Below, one piece after another: positions 45,410-53,024 of a stretch of 53,024 nucleotides of DNA; positions within the stretch are counted from its first letter, which is position 1; each line of letters starts with the position of its first letter. Source of the DNA: Vreelandella hamiltonii (GTDB lineage Bacteria; Pseudomonadota; Gammaproteobacteria; Pseudomonadales; Halomonadaceae); assembly GCF_014651775.1 (NCBI RefSeq), contig NZ_BMXN01000023.1, forward strand, positions 1-53,024, written 5' to 3'. Made by a program: the position numbers and the translations under genes. The notes under the pieces are model-generated. The model was not told the DNA's origin. It saw only the letters and a program-made list of their open reading frames with translations, and ran no database searches.

Positions 45410-46204
45410 TTAGCCTCCCGTGACCGGTGGGAAGAACGCCACTTCGTCATCGTCGGTAATGCGCGAACTGTCGCTGGCCATGACCTGGTTGATGGCACAT
45501 AACGTACGCTGATCGGACAACAGCGCATAGCGCGCATCCTGAGCGCTGAGCGCCGCCTTCAGGCCCGCGACGTTGCGGCTCGGCAAACGATCCAGATCCA
45601 CCGACACATCGCTTTCCCCGACCCGCTCGCGCAGCTCGGCCAGAAACTTGACCCGCACGCAGGGAGATGAGCAACGCTCCCCAAGGCTTACTTCCCCCGA
45701 TGCCCCTTCGCCGGTCACGATGGGCGCGGGCATCAGGCGCTGGTAATCTCCCCGGCTACCCCCCTGCTTGCTCTCCAACTGCACGGCTTCGATACGCATC
45801 TCTTTATCGACGGCCTTGCACATGTCATATAGCGTCAGGCATGCCACGGACACGGCCGTCAGGGCCTCCATCTCTACCCCCGTCCGGCCATTCAGGCGGC
45901 ACAGCGCCGTAACGTTGACCCAACCGTTGTCGTGGTCGATCTCGAAGTCCACCGACACCTTGGAAAGCGCCAAGGCGTGGCACAGCGGTATCAGCTCATG
46001 GGTACGCTTGGCCGCTTGAATACCGGCGATGCGCGCCGTGGCCAGCACATCACCCTTGGGCAAGGCACCGTCCGTCAGCAGCTGAAGCGTCTGAGCGCTC
46101 ATCACGATTCGTCCAGAGGCGACGGCCTCTCGGCGTGTCTCAGCCTTGTCGCCAACATCGACCATGTTGGCTTCGCCTTGGGCATTGAGGTGGGTTAACT
46201 GCAT
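45410..46204 (-). CDS. MoaC-MoaD fusion protein
   Basis: A 264-residue fusion of two molybdenum-cofactor proteins. Residues 1-155 are MoaC: the start resembles E. coli MoaC ([16 protein letters not shown]), and K50, D127 and K130 occupy the positions of its essential residues K51, D128 and K131. Residues 156-181 are a linker. Residues 182-264 are MoaD, a ubiquitin-like sulfur carrier ending FFPPVTGG, with the terminal Gly-Gly free for thiocarboxylation. It would both form cyclic pyranopterin monophosphate and supply sulfur to MoaE, the next gene. The ATG at 46204 has AAGGTGAC upstream. No separate moaD occurs in the window. A misread stop between two genes is possible, but the frame is continuous. 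Confidence 0.92.
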   Translation of the reverse strand: MQLTHLNAQGEANMVDVGDKAETRREAVASGRIVMSAQTLQLLTDGALPKGDVLATARIAGIQAAKRTHELIPLCHALALSKVSVDFEIDHDNGWVNVTALCRLNGRTGVEMEALTAVSVACLTLYDMCKAVDKEMRIEAVQLESKQGGSRGDYQRLMPAPIVTGEGASGEVSLGERCSSPCVRVKFLAELRERVGESDVSVDLDRLPSRNVAGLKAALSAQDARYALLSDQRTLCAINQVMASDSSRITDDDEVAFFPPVTGG

Positions 46205-46208
46205 CGTG

Positions 46209-46769
46209 TCACCTTTTGCTATCAATCAGAGAGTGGCGCTGCTCGGCAGCCCAGTCGAACACCCAGCGGGCAATACCATCAATGTCGTCGAGGTTCAGCC
46301 GCATCACATCCTCACGCAGAGGCACAGGCGCCGCGCCACTCAGCGCAACGCCCACCCCATGCGGGTCATCGAGGATGTGCGCATCACCAATGCCCTCTCG
46401 GTAGAGCACCAGCTTGGCGATGGGCCAGGCTTTGAAACCTTCGACGATGACCAGGTCAGGTGCATGCGGTGCCATGAGCGAAAGCAGATACGCCAGATCC
46501 GGCTCTTCCTCTGTCGGCAGATCCATCATCAGTGCCAGACGGCGACTCGATGCCACCAGCATCGGGGCCGCTCCGGCCTTGCGCAACTGGTAACTATCCT
46601 TGCCAGGCTGATCCACCTCGAACTGGTGATGGGCATGCTTGATCACCGCCACCGACAGGCCAAGTGCTCGCAGCCGAGGCAGCAGCTGTTCGAGCAGTGT
46701 GGTCTTTCCCGTCCCGCTCCACGCGGCGACGCCCAGCACCGGAAACGCACAGTTTGGTGGCTCTTTCAT
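46209..46769 (-). CDS. mobB: molybdopterin-guanine dinucleotide biosynthesis protein MobB
   Basis: A 186-residue GTP-binding protein that assists MobA in forming molybdopterin guanine dinucleotide. Walker A is [13 protein letters not shown] (13-25). [18 protein letters not shown] and [18 protein letters not shown] are typical of the family. The ATG at 46769 has GAGGT six bases upstream; the frame extends to a TTG at 46784. It starts 23 bases after uraA and four bases before moaCD. MobA is not in the window. Confidence 0.9.
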   Translation of the reverse strand: MKEPPNCAFPVLGVAAWSGTGKTTLLEQLLPRLRALGLSVAVIKHAHHQFEVDQPGKDSYQLRKAGAAPMLVASSRRLALMMDLPTEEEPDLAYLLSLMAPHAPDLVIVEGFKAWPIAKLVLYREGIGDAHILDDPHGVGVALSGAAPVPLREDVMRLNLDDIDGIARWVFDWAAEQRHSLIDSKR

Positions 46770-46792
46770 GGCATACCTCGTCAACTGAGCGA

Positions 46793-48022
46793 CTATTCGC
46801 CTTCTTTCTCTGCAGGCAACAGCCAGTTTAACGCAATGCCCACCAAGGCTGCCAAACTTACGCCCTGCAAGGTGAATTGACCACCCCCGAACTGCATGCC
46901 GCCAATGCCGAAGACCAGAATCAGCGACACCACCACCAGATTACGCGCCGCCGTCAGCGACTGCCCTGCGCGCACCAGGGTATTCATGCCCACCACGGCA
47001 ATCGAGCCAAACAGCAGAGTCATGATGCCGCCCATCACCGGACCGGGAATGGTTTGCAGCAAGGCACCCAGCTTGCCGACGAATGCCAGCACGATGGCCA
47101 GCACGGCGGCAATCACCATGTATTTCGGGTTGAACGCCTTGGTCAGCGTCACCGCGCCGGTCACTTCGGAATAAGTGGTATTGGGCGGACCACCGAACAG
47201 CGCCGCCGTGGTAGTAGCCAGGCCGTCACCCAGCAGCGTGCGATGCAGGCCGGGTTTTTCCAGGTAGTTCTTGCGAGTCACCGAACCAATCGCCACCATG
47301 TCGCCGATATGCTCCACAGCGGGGGCGATCGCCACCGGAATCATGAACAGAATTGCGGCCCAGTGAAAACTGGGGGCAGTGAAATTGGGCACCGACAGCC
47401 AGGCCGCTTCCCTGACCGGGGCAAAATCGACCACCCCCATCAGCAGGGCCAGTACGTAGCCCACCGCAATACCGCCCATGATGGGCACCAGACGCAGCAA
47501 GCCACGCCCGAAGACGGCCAGCACCAGGGTCACCAACAGGCTGGCCATGGAGAGAAAGATCGCCGCACCGTAACCAATGTTGTCACTGGTTTCACCCGTG
47601 GCCATGCTGACCGCCACTGGCGCCAGAGCAAGACCAATGACCATGATGACCGGCCCCACCACCACCGGTGGCAACAAGCGGTGCAACCAGGCCGTGCCTT
47701 TCAGTCGAACGGCCTGTGAAATGGCCACGTATACCAACCCGGCGGCCATCAGCCCGCCCATGGTGGCAGAGACTCCAAAGCTGGCAATCGACCCCTGAAT
47801 GGGGGCAATGAAAGCGAAGGAAGAAGCCAAAAAGACCGGCACCGTCTGGCGCGTAATGCCGTGGAAAACGAGCGTGCCCACCCCAGCGGTAAACAAGGCC
47901 ACGCTGGGGTCCAAGCCCGTCAGCAGCGGCACCAGCACCAAGGCACCAAACGCGACGAACAGCATTTGTCCGCCGGTCAGCAGTAGTTTAGGCCACGACT
48001 CTTGTGCACTATTCGTTGTCAT
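46793..48022 (-). CDS. uraA: uracil permease UraA
   Basis: A 409-residue inner-membrane uracil:H+ symporter of the NCS2 family with about 14 membrane segments. Signs are the opening GGQMLFVAFGALVLVPLLTG, SSFAFIAPIQ, the acidic VAIAPAVEHIGD motif (its Glu is the substrate-binding residue of UraA) and FGGPPNTTYSEV. Position beside upp supports uracil over xanthine. It lies 89 bases past upp, with an intrinsic terminator between. mobB follows by 23 bases on the same strand. Confidence 0.93.
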   Translation of the reverse strand: MTTNSAQESWPKLLLTGGQMLFVAFGALVLVPLLTGLDPSVALFTAGVGTLVFHGITRQTVPVFLASSFAFIAPIQGSIASFGVSATMGGLMAAGLVYVAISQAVRLKGTAWLHRLLPPVVVGPVIMVIGLALAPVAVSMATGETSDNIGYGAAIFLSMASLLVTLVLAVFGRGLLRLVPIMGGIAVGYVLALLMGVVDFAPVREAAWLSVPNFTAPSFHWAAILFMIPVAIAPAVEHIGDMVAIGSVTRKNYLEKPGLHRTLLGDGLATTTAALFGGPPNTTYSEVTGAVTLTKAFNPKYMVIAAVLAIVLAFVGKLGALLQTIPGPVMGGIMTLLFGSIAVVGMNTLVRAGQSLTAARNLVVVSLILVFGIGGMQFGGGQFTLQGVSLAALVGIALNWLLPAEKEGE

Positions 48023-48061
48023 TGCACCACTCCAGGAAGGTCTATCGTAGATAACGGAGGC

Positions 48062-48094
48062 AAAAAAATGCCCCCAACGCGGCGCGTAAGGGGC
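48062..48094 (-). terminator. intrinsic terminator between upp and uraA
   Basis: On the minus strand an 11-bp stem (GCCCCTTACGC with GCGTTGGGGGC, one mismatch, 3-base loop) is followed by ATTTTTTT. It lies 17 bases after the upp stop, so uraA and the moa genes beyond it should depend on read-through or on an unrecognised promoter. Confidence 0.85.
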
Positions 48095-48111
48095 TGTATG
48101 TCACGGAGCGC

Positions 48112-48741
48112 TTAACGCGTTCCGAAAATCTTGTCGCCGGCATCTCCCAAGCCGGGGACGATGTAGCCATTCTCATCGAGTCGGTCATCTACCGACGCGG
48201 TGTAGATTTCTACATCAGGATAAGCATCTTGCACCCGTTTGATCCCTTCAGGGGCAGCCACCAGCACGATCACTTTCATGTGTTCACAACCGCGCTCACG
48301 CAGCATGTCCAGTGTCGCCACCATGGAACCACCGGTCGCCAGCATGGGGTCGATGACGATGGCCATACGCTCTTCGATATCGTTGGCAAACTTGGCGAAG
48401 TATGGCACCGGCTGCAGCGTTTCCTCATCACGATAAAGGCCTACCACGCTAACCCGCGCACTGGGGATGAGGTCGGTCACGCCTTCCAGCATCCCCAGGC
48501 CTGCGCGCAGGATAGGCACGATGGTCACCTTCTTACCCTTGAGGCGCTGTGTCGCGATAGGCTCACCGTTCCATCCCTGAATCTCGTGATTTTCAAGCTC
48601 CAGACCCTTGGTCGCTTCGTAGGTCAGCAGCTTGGCCACCTCACCCGCCAATTCACGAAAGCTTTTCGTGCTCAGGTCAGCTTCACGCATGAGTCCCAGT
48701 TTATGCTGAACAAGCGGATGGTTAATGGCGTACACACTCAT
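48112..48741 (-). CDS. upp: uracil phosphoribosyltransferase
   Basis: A 209-residue enzyme making UMP from uracil and PRPP. The opening [17 protein letters not shown], the [14 protein letters not shown] stretch, the PRPP motif [12 protein letters not shown] and the closing [14 protein letters not shown] are diagnostic; length equals E. coli Upp (208). The ATG at 48741 has GAGGAA upstream and a good promoter sits 73 bases away. It leads into uraA on the same strand. Confidence 0.97.
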   Translation of the reverse strand: MSVYAINHPLVQHKLGLMREADLSTKSFRELAGEVAKLLTYEATKGLELENHEIQGWNGEPIATQRLKGKKVTIVPILRAGLGMLEGVTDLIPSARVSVVGLYRDEETLQPVPYFAKFANDIEERMAIVIDPMLATGGSMVATLDMLRERGCEHMKVIVLVAAPEGIKRVQDAYPDVEIYTASVDDRLDENGYIVPGLGDAGDKIFGTR

Positions 48742-48813
48742 GGGACTTCCTCACTACAGGGGATTCGGGATGGCAATCAGGATCGCATCGACACGCGATC
48801 AAAATTGCGCGCC

Positions 48814-48842
48814 ATTCTACCCGCAACTGACCATCAGGTTAA
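48814..48842 (-). promoter_or_regulatory. upp promoter
   Basis: On the minus strand TTAACC (48837-48842) and TAGAAT (48814-48819) are separated by 17 bp. The -35 overlaps the last codon and stop of ung. Confidence 0.65.
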
Positions 48843-49522
48843 GGCTTTTCCGGCAATTGCCACGTAATAGGCGTACGGCCCTGCTGCTGGAGGAACTGAT
48901 TTGCCTTGGAAAAATGGTGATTACCGAAGAAACCACGGTGTGCCGACAGTGGCGAAGGATGTGGCGACTCCAGTACCAAATGGCGCTGGGTATCGATCAG
49001 CGCTTTCTTCTGGCGGGCATGGCTGCCCCAGAGCAGAAACACACAGGGCTCGCCGTGCTGGCTGACGGTTTCGATGGCCCGGTCGGTGAACGACTCCCAG
49101 CCCTTGCCGCGATGCGACGCTGCATTGCCCTGCTCCACGGTCAGCGCAGTGTTCAGCAACAACACGCCCTGCTTGGCCCAGGGTTCCAGGAAGCCATGGC
49201 GCACCGGTGTAAAACCTACGTCCGCCGCCAACTCTTTATAGATGTTGACCAGCGACGGCGGCACCGGCACCCCTGGCTGCACCGAAAAACACAGGCCATG
49301 TGCCTGGTTGGGGCCGTGGTAGGGGTCCTGACCGAGAATGACCACCTTGACCGAGGCCAGCGGGGTCAGCTCGAACGCACGAAACCAGTGGGACGAATGA
49401 GGATAAATGACCTTCTTGGCCGCTTTTTCCTGAGCCAGAAAGGCTTTCAAGGCCGACATGTAGTCGGCCTTGAACTCTTGCCCCAGCCACTGTTGCCAGT
49501 CATTGGGTAGCGGAGTCGACAT
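48839..49522 (-). CDS. ung: uracil-DNA glycosylase
   Basis: A 227-residue DNA repair enzyme that excises uracil from DNA. The water-activating loop is [14 protein letters not shown] (about 64-77), the uracil pocket contains [12 protein letters not shown], and the DNA-minor-groove loop is [16 protein letters not shown] with its catalytic His and leucine. Length matches E. coli Ung (229). The ATG is one base past the gpt stop, so it closes the ghxP-apt-gpt-ung series. This linkage of purine salvage and uracil repair is positional; no functional link is proven. Confidence 0.97.
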   Translation of the reverse strand: MSTPLPNDWQQWLGQEFKADYMSALKAFLAQEKAAKKVIYPHSSHWFRAFELTPLASVKVVILGQDPYHGPNQAHGLCFSVQPGVPVPPSLVNIYKELAADVGFTPVRHGFLEPWAKQGVLLLNTALTVEQGNAASHRGKGWESFTDRAIETVSQHGEPCVFLLWGSHARQKKALIDTQRHLVLESPHPSPLSAHRGFFGNHHFSKANQFLQQQGRTPITWQLPEKP

Positions 49523-49523
49523 G

Positions 49524-50003
49524 TTACTTCTTCATCTGGTCGGCGAGAGGCTCGACATAGGCAATGCCCATGTCCCAGGGGAACTGAATCCAGCACTGCT
49601 GTGCCACTTCGGTCAGGTACTGATCCACCAGCGGCCGACCTTCGGGCTTGGCGTAGATGGTCACGAAATGCGCCTTGGGCAGCATTTCACGCACCGCACG
49701 CGCCGTCTTGCCGGTGTCGACCAGATCATCCACCAGCAGCCAGCCTTCGCCGTCGTGGTCGACACCCTTCATGATGTCCAGGCCACCCTGGTTCATGTGG
49801 TCGTAGCTCTTGATGCAGATCGTGTCGATCAGGCGGATGTTGAGTTCACGGGCAATCAGCGCCGCAGGAATCAATCCGCCTCGGGTAATCGCCACGATCC
49901 CCTTGAAGTCACGTTCGATCAGCAAATGGCACAGCTGACGAACGTCACGATGAATCTGATCCCAGGAGACGGTGAAGTGTTGGTGGTAGCGTTCGCTGCT
50001 CAT
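49524..50003 (-). CDS. gpt: xanthine-guanine phosphoribosyltransferase
   Basis: A 159-residue enzyme for salvage of xanthine, guanine and hypoxanthine to nucleotides. [20 protein letters not shown], the PRPP motif [13 protein letters not shown] and the C-terminal [15 protein letters not shown] follow E. coli Gpt (152 residues). The start is six bases past the apt stop and ung begins one base after its stop, so the genes form one transcript. Confidence 0.93.
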   Translation of the reverse strand: MSSERYHQHFTVSWDQIHRDVRQLCHLLIERDFKGIVAITRGGLIPAALIARELNIRLIDTICIKSYDHMNQGGLDIMKGVDHDGEGWLLVDDLVDTGKTARAVREMLPKAHFVTIYAKPEGRPLVDQYLTEVAQQCWIQFPWDMGIAYVEPLADQMKK

Positions 50004-50009
50004 GGGGCG

Positions 50010-50555
50010 TTACTCGTCTTCATTAAAGGAACAGACCGCGAATACGCTATAGCCCGCATCGCGAATTTTGGTAGAGCCACCCAGTTCAGGCAGGTCGATG
50101 ATCGTTGCCGTCTCGACGACCTGGCCGCCGCAGCGCTGAATGAGGTTGGCCGCTGCCAGCATGGTACCGCCGGTGGCAATCAGATCATCCATCAACAAAA
50201 TACGGTCATTCTGCTGAAAAGCGTCGGCGTGCAGCTCGACTTCCGAATGACCATACTCCAGCGTATAGGTCTCGCTGATCGTCTTGAACGGCAGCTTGCC
50301 CTTCTTGCGCACCGGCACGAAGCTGCAGCCCAGCTCATAGGCCAACGGGGCGCCAATAATGAAGCCACGAGCGTCAATCGCCGCGATGGCATCCAGGTTC
50401 ATCTCCTGGTAGCGGTGCACGAAGCTATCGATCAGCTTGCGAAAGGCAGCGCTGTTTTGCAGCAGCGGAGTGATGTCACGGAAGTTCACTCCTTGCTCTG
50501 GCCAGTCAGGAACCGTGCGAATAACGGACTTAATGTAATCGCCGTAGATGCTCAT
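50010..50555 (-). CDS. apt: adenine phosphoribosyltransferase
   Basis: A 181-residue enzyme converting adenine and PRPP to [23 protein letters not shown] at the start, [26 protein letters not shown] and the PRPP motif [13 protein letters not shown] are diagnostic. Length fits E. coli Apt (183). The ATG at 50555 has GAGAG six bases upstream; another ATG at 50567 has none. It follows the purine permease by 34 bases. With an adenine deaminase at 1.5-2.4 kb the cell has two routes for adenine. Confidence 0.96.
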   Translation of the reverse strand: MSIYGDYIKSVIRTVPDWPEQGVNFRDITPLLQNSAAFRKLIDSFVHRYQEMNLDAIAAIDARGFIIGAPLAYELGCSFVPVRKKGKLPFKTISETYTLEYGHSEVELHADAFQQNDRILLMDDLIATGGTMLAAANLIQRCGGQVVETATIIDLPELGGSTKIRDAGYSVFAVCSFNEDE

Positions 50556-50589
50556 CGCGTCTCTCATTGATTAGTCAAAATGCGGGCAG

Positions 50590-51888
50590 TTAGCCCAGGA
50601 ACAGGAATTTTGCTGCAAACAGCAGCGCCAGCACGACCACTGCCGGATTCAGGTCGCTGAACCGGCCTGACAGGGTCTTGATGGCAACGTAGCTGATGAA
50701 GCCCAGGGCAATACCCTCGGCAATCGAGAAGGTCAGCGGCATGGCCAGCGCAGCGATCAGCACCGGCGCGGCGTCTGTGGGGTCTTCCCAGTTGGCATGC
50801 GCCAGGCTACCCGCCATGAGCACCGCCACGTACAGCAGAGCGCCCGCCGTGGCATAGGCCGGAATGGAACCCGCCAGCGGCGCAAAGAACAGGCTGATCA
50901 AAAACAGTACGCCAACGACCACCGCCGTCAGACCGGTACGGCCGCCCGAGGCAATGCCCGCTGTCGACTCGATGTAACTGGTCGTGGTGGAAGTACCCAG
51001 CGCAGCACCGGCCATGGACGCCGTGCTATCGGCCATCATGGCACGACCAATGCGCGGCAACTTGCCATCCTTGTCCAGCAGCTTGCCACGGTGCGCCACG
51101 CCCACCAGCGTACCCGAGGTGTCGAACAGGTCCACGAACAGGAACGCAAAAATCACGCTCAGCATGGCCACGTCCAGCGCACCCATCAGATCCATGGCCA
51201 TGAACGTCGGCGCGATGGAAGGCGGCATGGACATGATCCCGCCATACTGGTTGTGGCCCAGCACCATGGCCATGACGGTCACACCCAGAATACCGATCAT
51301 CACCGCACCGGTCACGCGCAGGTAGGCCAGCGCGGTAATCACGAAAAAGCCCAACAAGGCGTAAATGGCCGGCGGCTGGGACAGGTCGCCCAGCGCCACG
51401 TAGGTCGCCGGATTGGACACCACGATGCCCGCATTTTTCAGGGCGATCATCGCCAGGAACAGGCCGATACCCGCCGCAATGCCCAATCGCAGCGACAGCG
51501 GAATCGAGTTGATGATCCACTCACGAATTTTGAAGATACTCAGCAGGAAGAAGGTCAGGCCCGAGAAGAATACCGCCCCCAGCGCGGCCTCCCAGGTGTA
51601 GCCCATTCCCAGCACGACACCATAGGTAAAGAAGGCGTTCAAACCCATCCCCGGCGCCTGGGCAATGGGGTAGTTGGCCCATAGTCCCATCACGAAACAG
51701 CCAATGGCCGCCGCCAGACACGTCGCCACGAACACGGCACCGTAATCCATGCCGGCTTCGGAAAGAATGCTCGGGTTGACGAAGATGATATAGGCCATCG
51801 TAAGGAACGTGGTGACCCCTGCAATCACCTCGGTTTTTACGTTGGTCTTCTGCTCGGCGAGCTTGAAGTAGTTGTCCAGAAATTTCAT
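50590..51888 (-). CDS. NCS2 purine permease (AzgA-like, GhxP/AdeQ type)
   Basis: A 432-residue inner-membrane nucleobase:H+ symporter of the AzgA-like branch. Marker motifs are EVIAGVTTFLTMAYIIFVNP near the start, APGMGLNAFFTYGVV, FLFVDLFDTSGTLVGVAHR, DSTASMAGAALGTSTTTSYI with its ESTAGI and GGRTGLTA. Family members import adenine or guanine/hypoxanthine; the sequence does not settle which. Its place before apt and gpt suggests both substrates could be used. It is the first gene of the series; no purine riboswitch is visible in the 190 bases upstream. Confidence 0.92.
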   Translation of the reverse strand: MKFLDNYFKLAEQKTNVKTEVIAGVTTFLTMAYIIFVNPSILSEAGMDYGAVFVATCLAAAIGCFVMGLWANYPIAQAPGMGLNAFFTYGVVLGMGYTWEAALGAVFFSGLTFFLLSIFKIREWIINSIPLSLRLGIAAGIGLFLAMIALKNAGIVVSNPATYVALGDLSQPPAIYALLGFFVITALAYLRVTGAVMIGILGVTVMAMVLGHNQYGGIMSMPPSIAPTFMAMDLMGALDVAMLSVIFAFLFVDLFDTSGTLVGVAHRGKLLDKDGKLPRIGRAMMADSTASMAGAALGTSTTTSYIESTAGIASGGRTGLTAVVVGVLFLISLFFAPLAGSIPAYATAGALLYVAVLMAGSLAHANWEDPTDAAPVLIAALAMPLTFSIAEGIALGFISYVAIKTLSGRFSDLNPAVVVLALLFAAKFLFLG

Positions 51889-51999
51889 GTCGTTTTTATC
51901 CTTCGCGCTTACGCTGGATGCGTCCCTTGGTGCGAGAAAAGCCGCACATACTACCGAAAGGCACTGCGCGATGCGAGTACCCCGTGTGCAGCGAATGAA

Positions 52000-52017
52000 A
52001 GGGGCGATAGCGCCCCT
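52000..52017 (-). terminator. ribE terminator hairpin
   Basis: AGGGGCG and CGCCCCT pair perfectly over 7 bp with an ATAG-type loop (52000-52017), 65 bases past the ribE stop; the minus strand continues TTTCATT. Confidence 0.6.
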
Positions 52018-52081
52018 ATCTTATGATTAGCAAACTTCAGGCCATAAGCTAACCGATTGGTCAACACTGGCCGATAATTTT

Positions 52082-52708
52082 CTACAGCCGACTCGCCAGC
52101 ACCCGCTCCACGGTCTCCACGATGACCTGGGTTTGCGGGTCGATCTCGATATTGACCCAGTCCCCGACCAGTCGCTCCTTGAGCATGGTGCGCGACAGCG
52201 TTTCGGGAATCAGGTTGACGCTGAACTCCACCCCTTCCCCAGCGCCAGCCGGCCGTACGTCCCCCACGGTCAAGCTGATACCATCCACGCCAATGTAGCC
52301 TTTCTCGAACACGAACTTGGCCATCGAGGGGGGCAGCAAAAACCACAGCCGACGATTGTTGGGGGCTTCCTCGATGGTCACGACCTTGGCCATACAGATG
52401 ACGTGCCCGGACATGGAGTGCCCGCCAATTTCATCACCAAAACGGGCTGCACGCTCTATATTGACGCATTGCCCCACCTCGATTGCACCAAGATTAGTCA
52501 ATCGCAGCGTTTCACGCATCAAATCAAAGCTGACCTTCTCACCTTCGATGCGCGTGACGGTCAAACAGACCCCGTTATGTGCTACCGACGCACCAATTTC
52601 CAGCCCCTCACGCAGCTCTTCGGGCAGCGCCACCACGTGGGTACGAAACGCCTCCAGCTCCAGCACTTCGACGACTTCGGCGATACCTTGCACAATACCG
52701 GTGAACAT
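52082..52708 (-). CDS. ribE: riboflavin synthase alpha subunit
   Basis: A 208-residue trimeric enzyme dismutating two 6,7-dimethyl-8-ribityllumazine molecules to riboflavin. Two lumazine-binding repeats are seen: the first starts [12 protein letters not shown] with [13 protein letters not shown], the second has [15 protein letters not shown] and VDGISLTV. The last repeat ends with NIEIDPQ. Length fits E. coli RibC (213). The ATG at 52708 has GAGGGAAAG upstream; the longer frame to 52747 is not supported. It stands alone, with no other rib genes in view and no FMN riboswitch in the upstream gap. Confidence 0.95.
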   Translation of the reverse strand: MFTGIVQGIAEVVEVLELEAFRTHVVALPEELREGLEIGASVAHNGVCLTVTRIEGEKVSFDLMRETLRLTNLGAIEVGQCVNIERAARFGDEIGGHSMSGHVICMAKVVTIEEAPNNRRLWFLLPPSMAKFVFEKGYIGVDGISLTVGDVRPAGAGEGVEFSVNLIPETLSRTMLKERLVGDWVNIEIDPQTQVIVETVERVLASRL

Positions 52709-53024
52709 GGACTTTCCCTCTGTTGATTCGCCAGCGAACTGGCTCAAGCTGTAAAAATTTCCGCAAGCTTACACCCTATGCCCCAACCTTGTGCAGTGCA
52801 GGCCCGGCAAGTGCTTGAACAGCGTGTTTTTTGCTGTCCAACGCAGCCTGAAAAGGCTCAATTCAGAACCAAAAACTAAAAACAAGTCCTAAAAAAGCGG
52901 AAAACTCTGTATAAGCACGCTTAAGGAACCGCTGATCAATTCGTCTCTGAGCGGCTAAAGCACTCTGGGCGGCATATTCACCGCGTCAACGGTCACTTTC
53001 TGGCCACGGAAGGTGGCCTTTTTA
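52709..53024. other. 316-base gene-free end of the window
   Basis: No gene is supported. It should contain the ribE promoter. Short hairpins are present, for example AGCC-TGAAAA-GGCT near 52846. AAGGAACCGCTGATCAA near 52922 recalls the ends of some insertion sequences, but no inverted partner or transposase is visible. A rightward terminator closes the window. Confidence 0.5.
53002..53024 (+). terminator. rightward intrinsic terminator at window edge
   Basis: GGCCAC (53002-53007) and GTGGCC (53013-53018) form a 6-bp stem with a 5-base loop, followed by TTTTTA. No rightward gene precedes it in the last 8 kb, so it ends an unidentified transcript. Confidence 0.7.

Noticed and set aside
52709..52900. 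FMN riboswitch before ribE
   Set aside because: The conserved FMN aptamer boxes (AGGGG...GGCG type segments) are absent.
52918..52950. insertion sequence end
   Set aside because: AAGGAACCGCTGATCAA recalls IS termini, but no matching inverted end, target duplication or transposase fragment is visible within the window.
1..53024. CRISPR array, prophage, toxin-antitoxin pair, tRNA genes
   Set aside because: Gaps were scanned by eye; no regular repeat-spacer pattern, phage genes, paired small toxin genes or cloverleaf-like sequences were seen.

Overview
The window reads as a stretch of core chromosome from a moderately GC-rich gammaproteobacterium, most likely Halomonas or a close relative (Halomonadaceae). 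This is inferred from protein similarity recalled by eye and from the Pseudomonas-like order nagZ / psrA / lexA. Almost every gene is housekeeping. I see no prophage, CRISPR array, integron or intact insertion sequence. The first bases are the 5' end of a 16S rRNA gene transcribed leftward out of the window, with its leader (boxA, two hairpins) and a strong rrn promoter at 246-273.

Region by region. (1) 430-9477: a periplasmic di-haem peroxidase, then a leftward respiratory block cioA-cioB-cydD-cydC (bd-type oxidase and its assembly ABC exporter) followed by an adenine deaminase, and a separate Na+/Ca2+ exchanger. (2) 9663-17675, rightward: pqiABC (envelope lipid-transport MCE system), DEAD-box helicase rhlE behind a leader with two hairpins, an unrecognised 167-aa protein, a CynX/NimT-type MFS carrier and an asparaginase. 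(3) 17762-26366: a DUF2789 protein, a leftward VTT membrane protein and SRPBCC protein, the overlapping operon queC-queE-queD-ykgJ (queuosine precursor synthesis), then leftward a 1301-residue multidomain regulator and miaE (tRNA hydroxylase). (4) 26898-32110: acnB, rraA and a membrane-anchored glycerophosphodiesterase, all rightward. (5) 32133-37635: ggt and ppsA leftward, with ppsR divergent from ppsA; PpsR is the kinase/phosphorylase expected to control PpsA. (6) 37645-43021: hpt, nagZ, a YkuD protein without a signal peptide, psrA, lexA, a CbiM-like membrane protein and purU. (7) 43212-44894: an RNase J-type nuclease. (8) 44927-48741 leftward: upp, uraA, mobB, a moaC-moaD fusion and moaE. 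(9) 48839-52708 leftward: ghxP-apt-gpt-ung and ribE. The last 316 bases hold no gene but end in an orphan terminator.

Functional threads: nucleobase salvage recurs (adenine deaminase, hpt, upp, uraA, gpt, apt, ghxP, ung), as does RNA metabolism (rhlE, rraA, RNase J, miaE, queuosine genes). PEP synthesis and its regulator sit back to back, and molybdenum-cofactor genes follow uracil uptake in one co-directional run.

The items most worth a second look are the MoaC-MoaD fusion, the two-domain QueD in which each half has lost different parts of the active site, the giant regulator with a degenerate nucleotide-cyclase domain, the YkuD enzyme without an export signal beside nagZ, a candidate small RNA antisense to the acnB upstream region, and structured or repeated non-coding DNA upstream of rhlE and ppsR.
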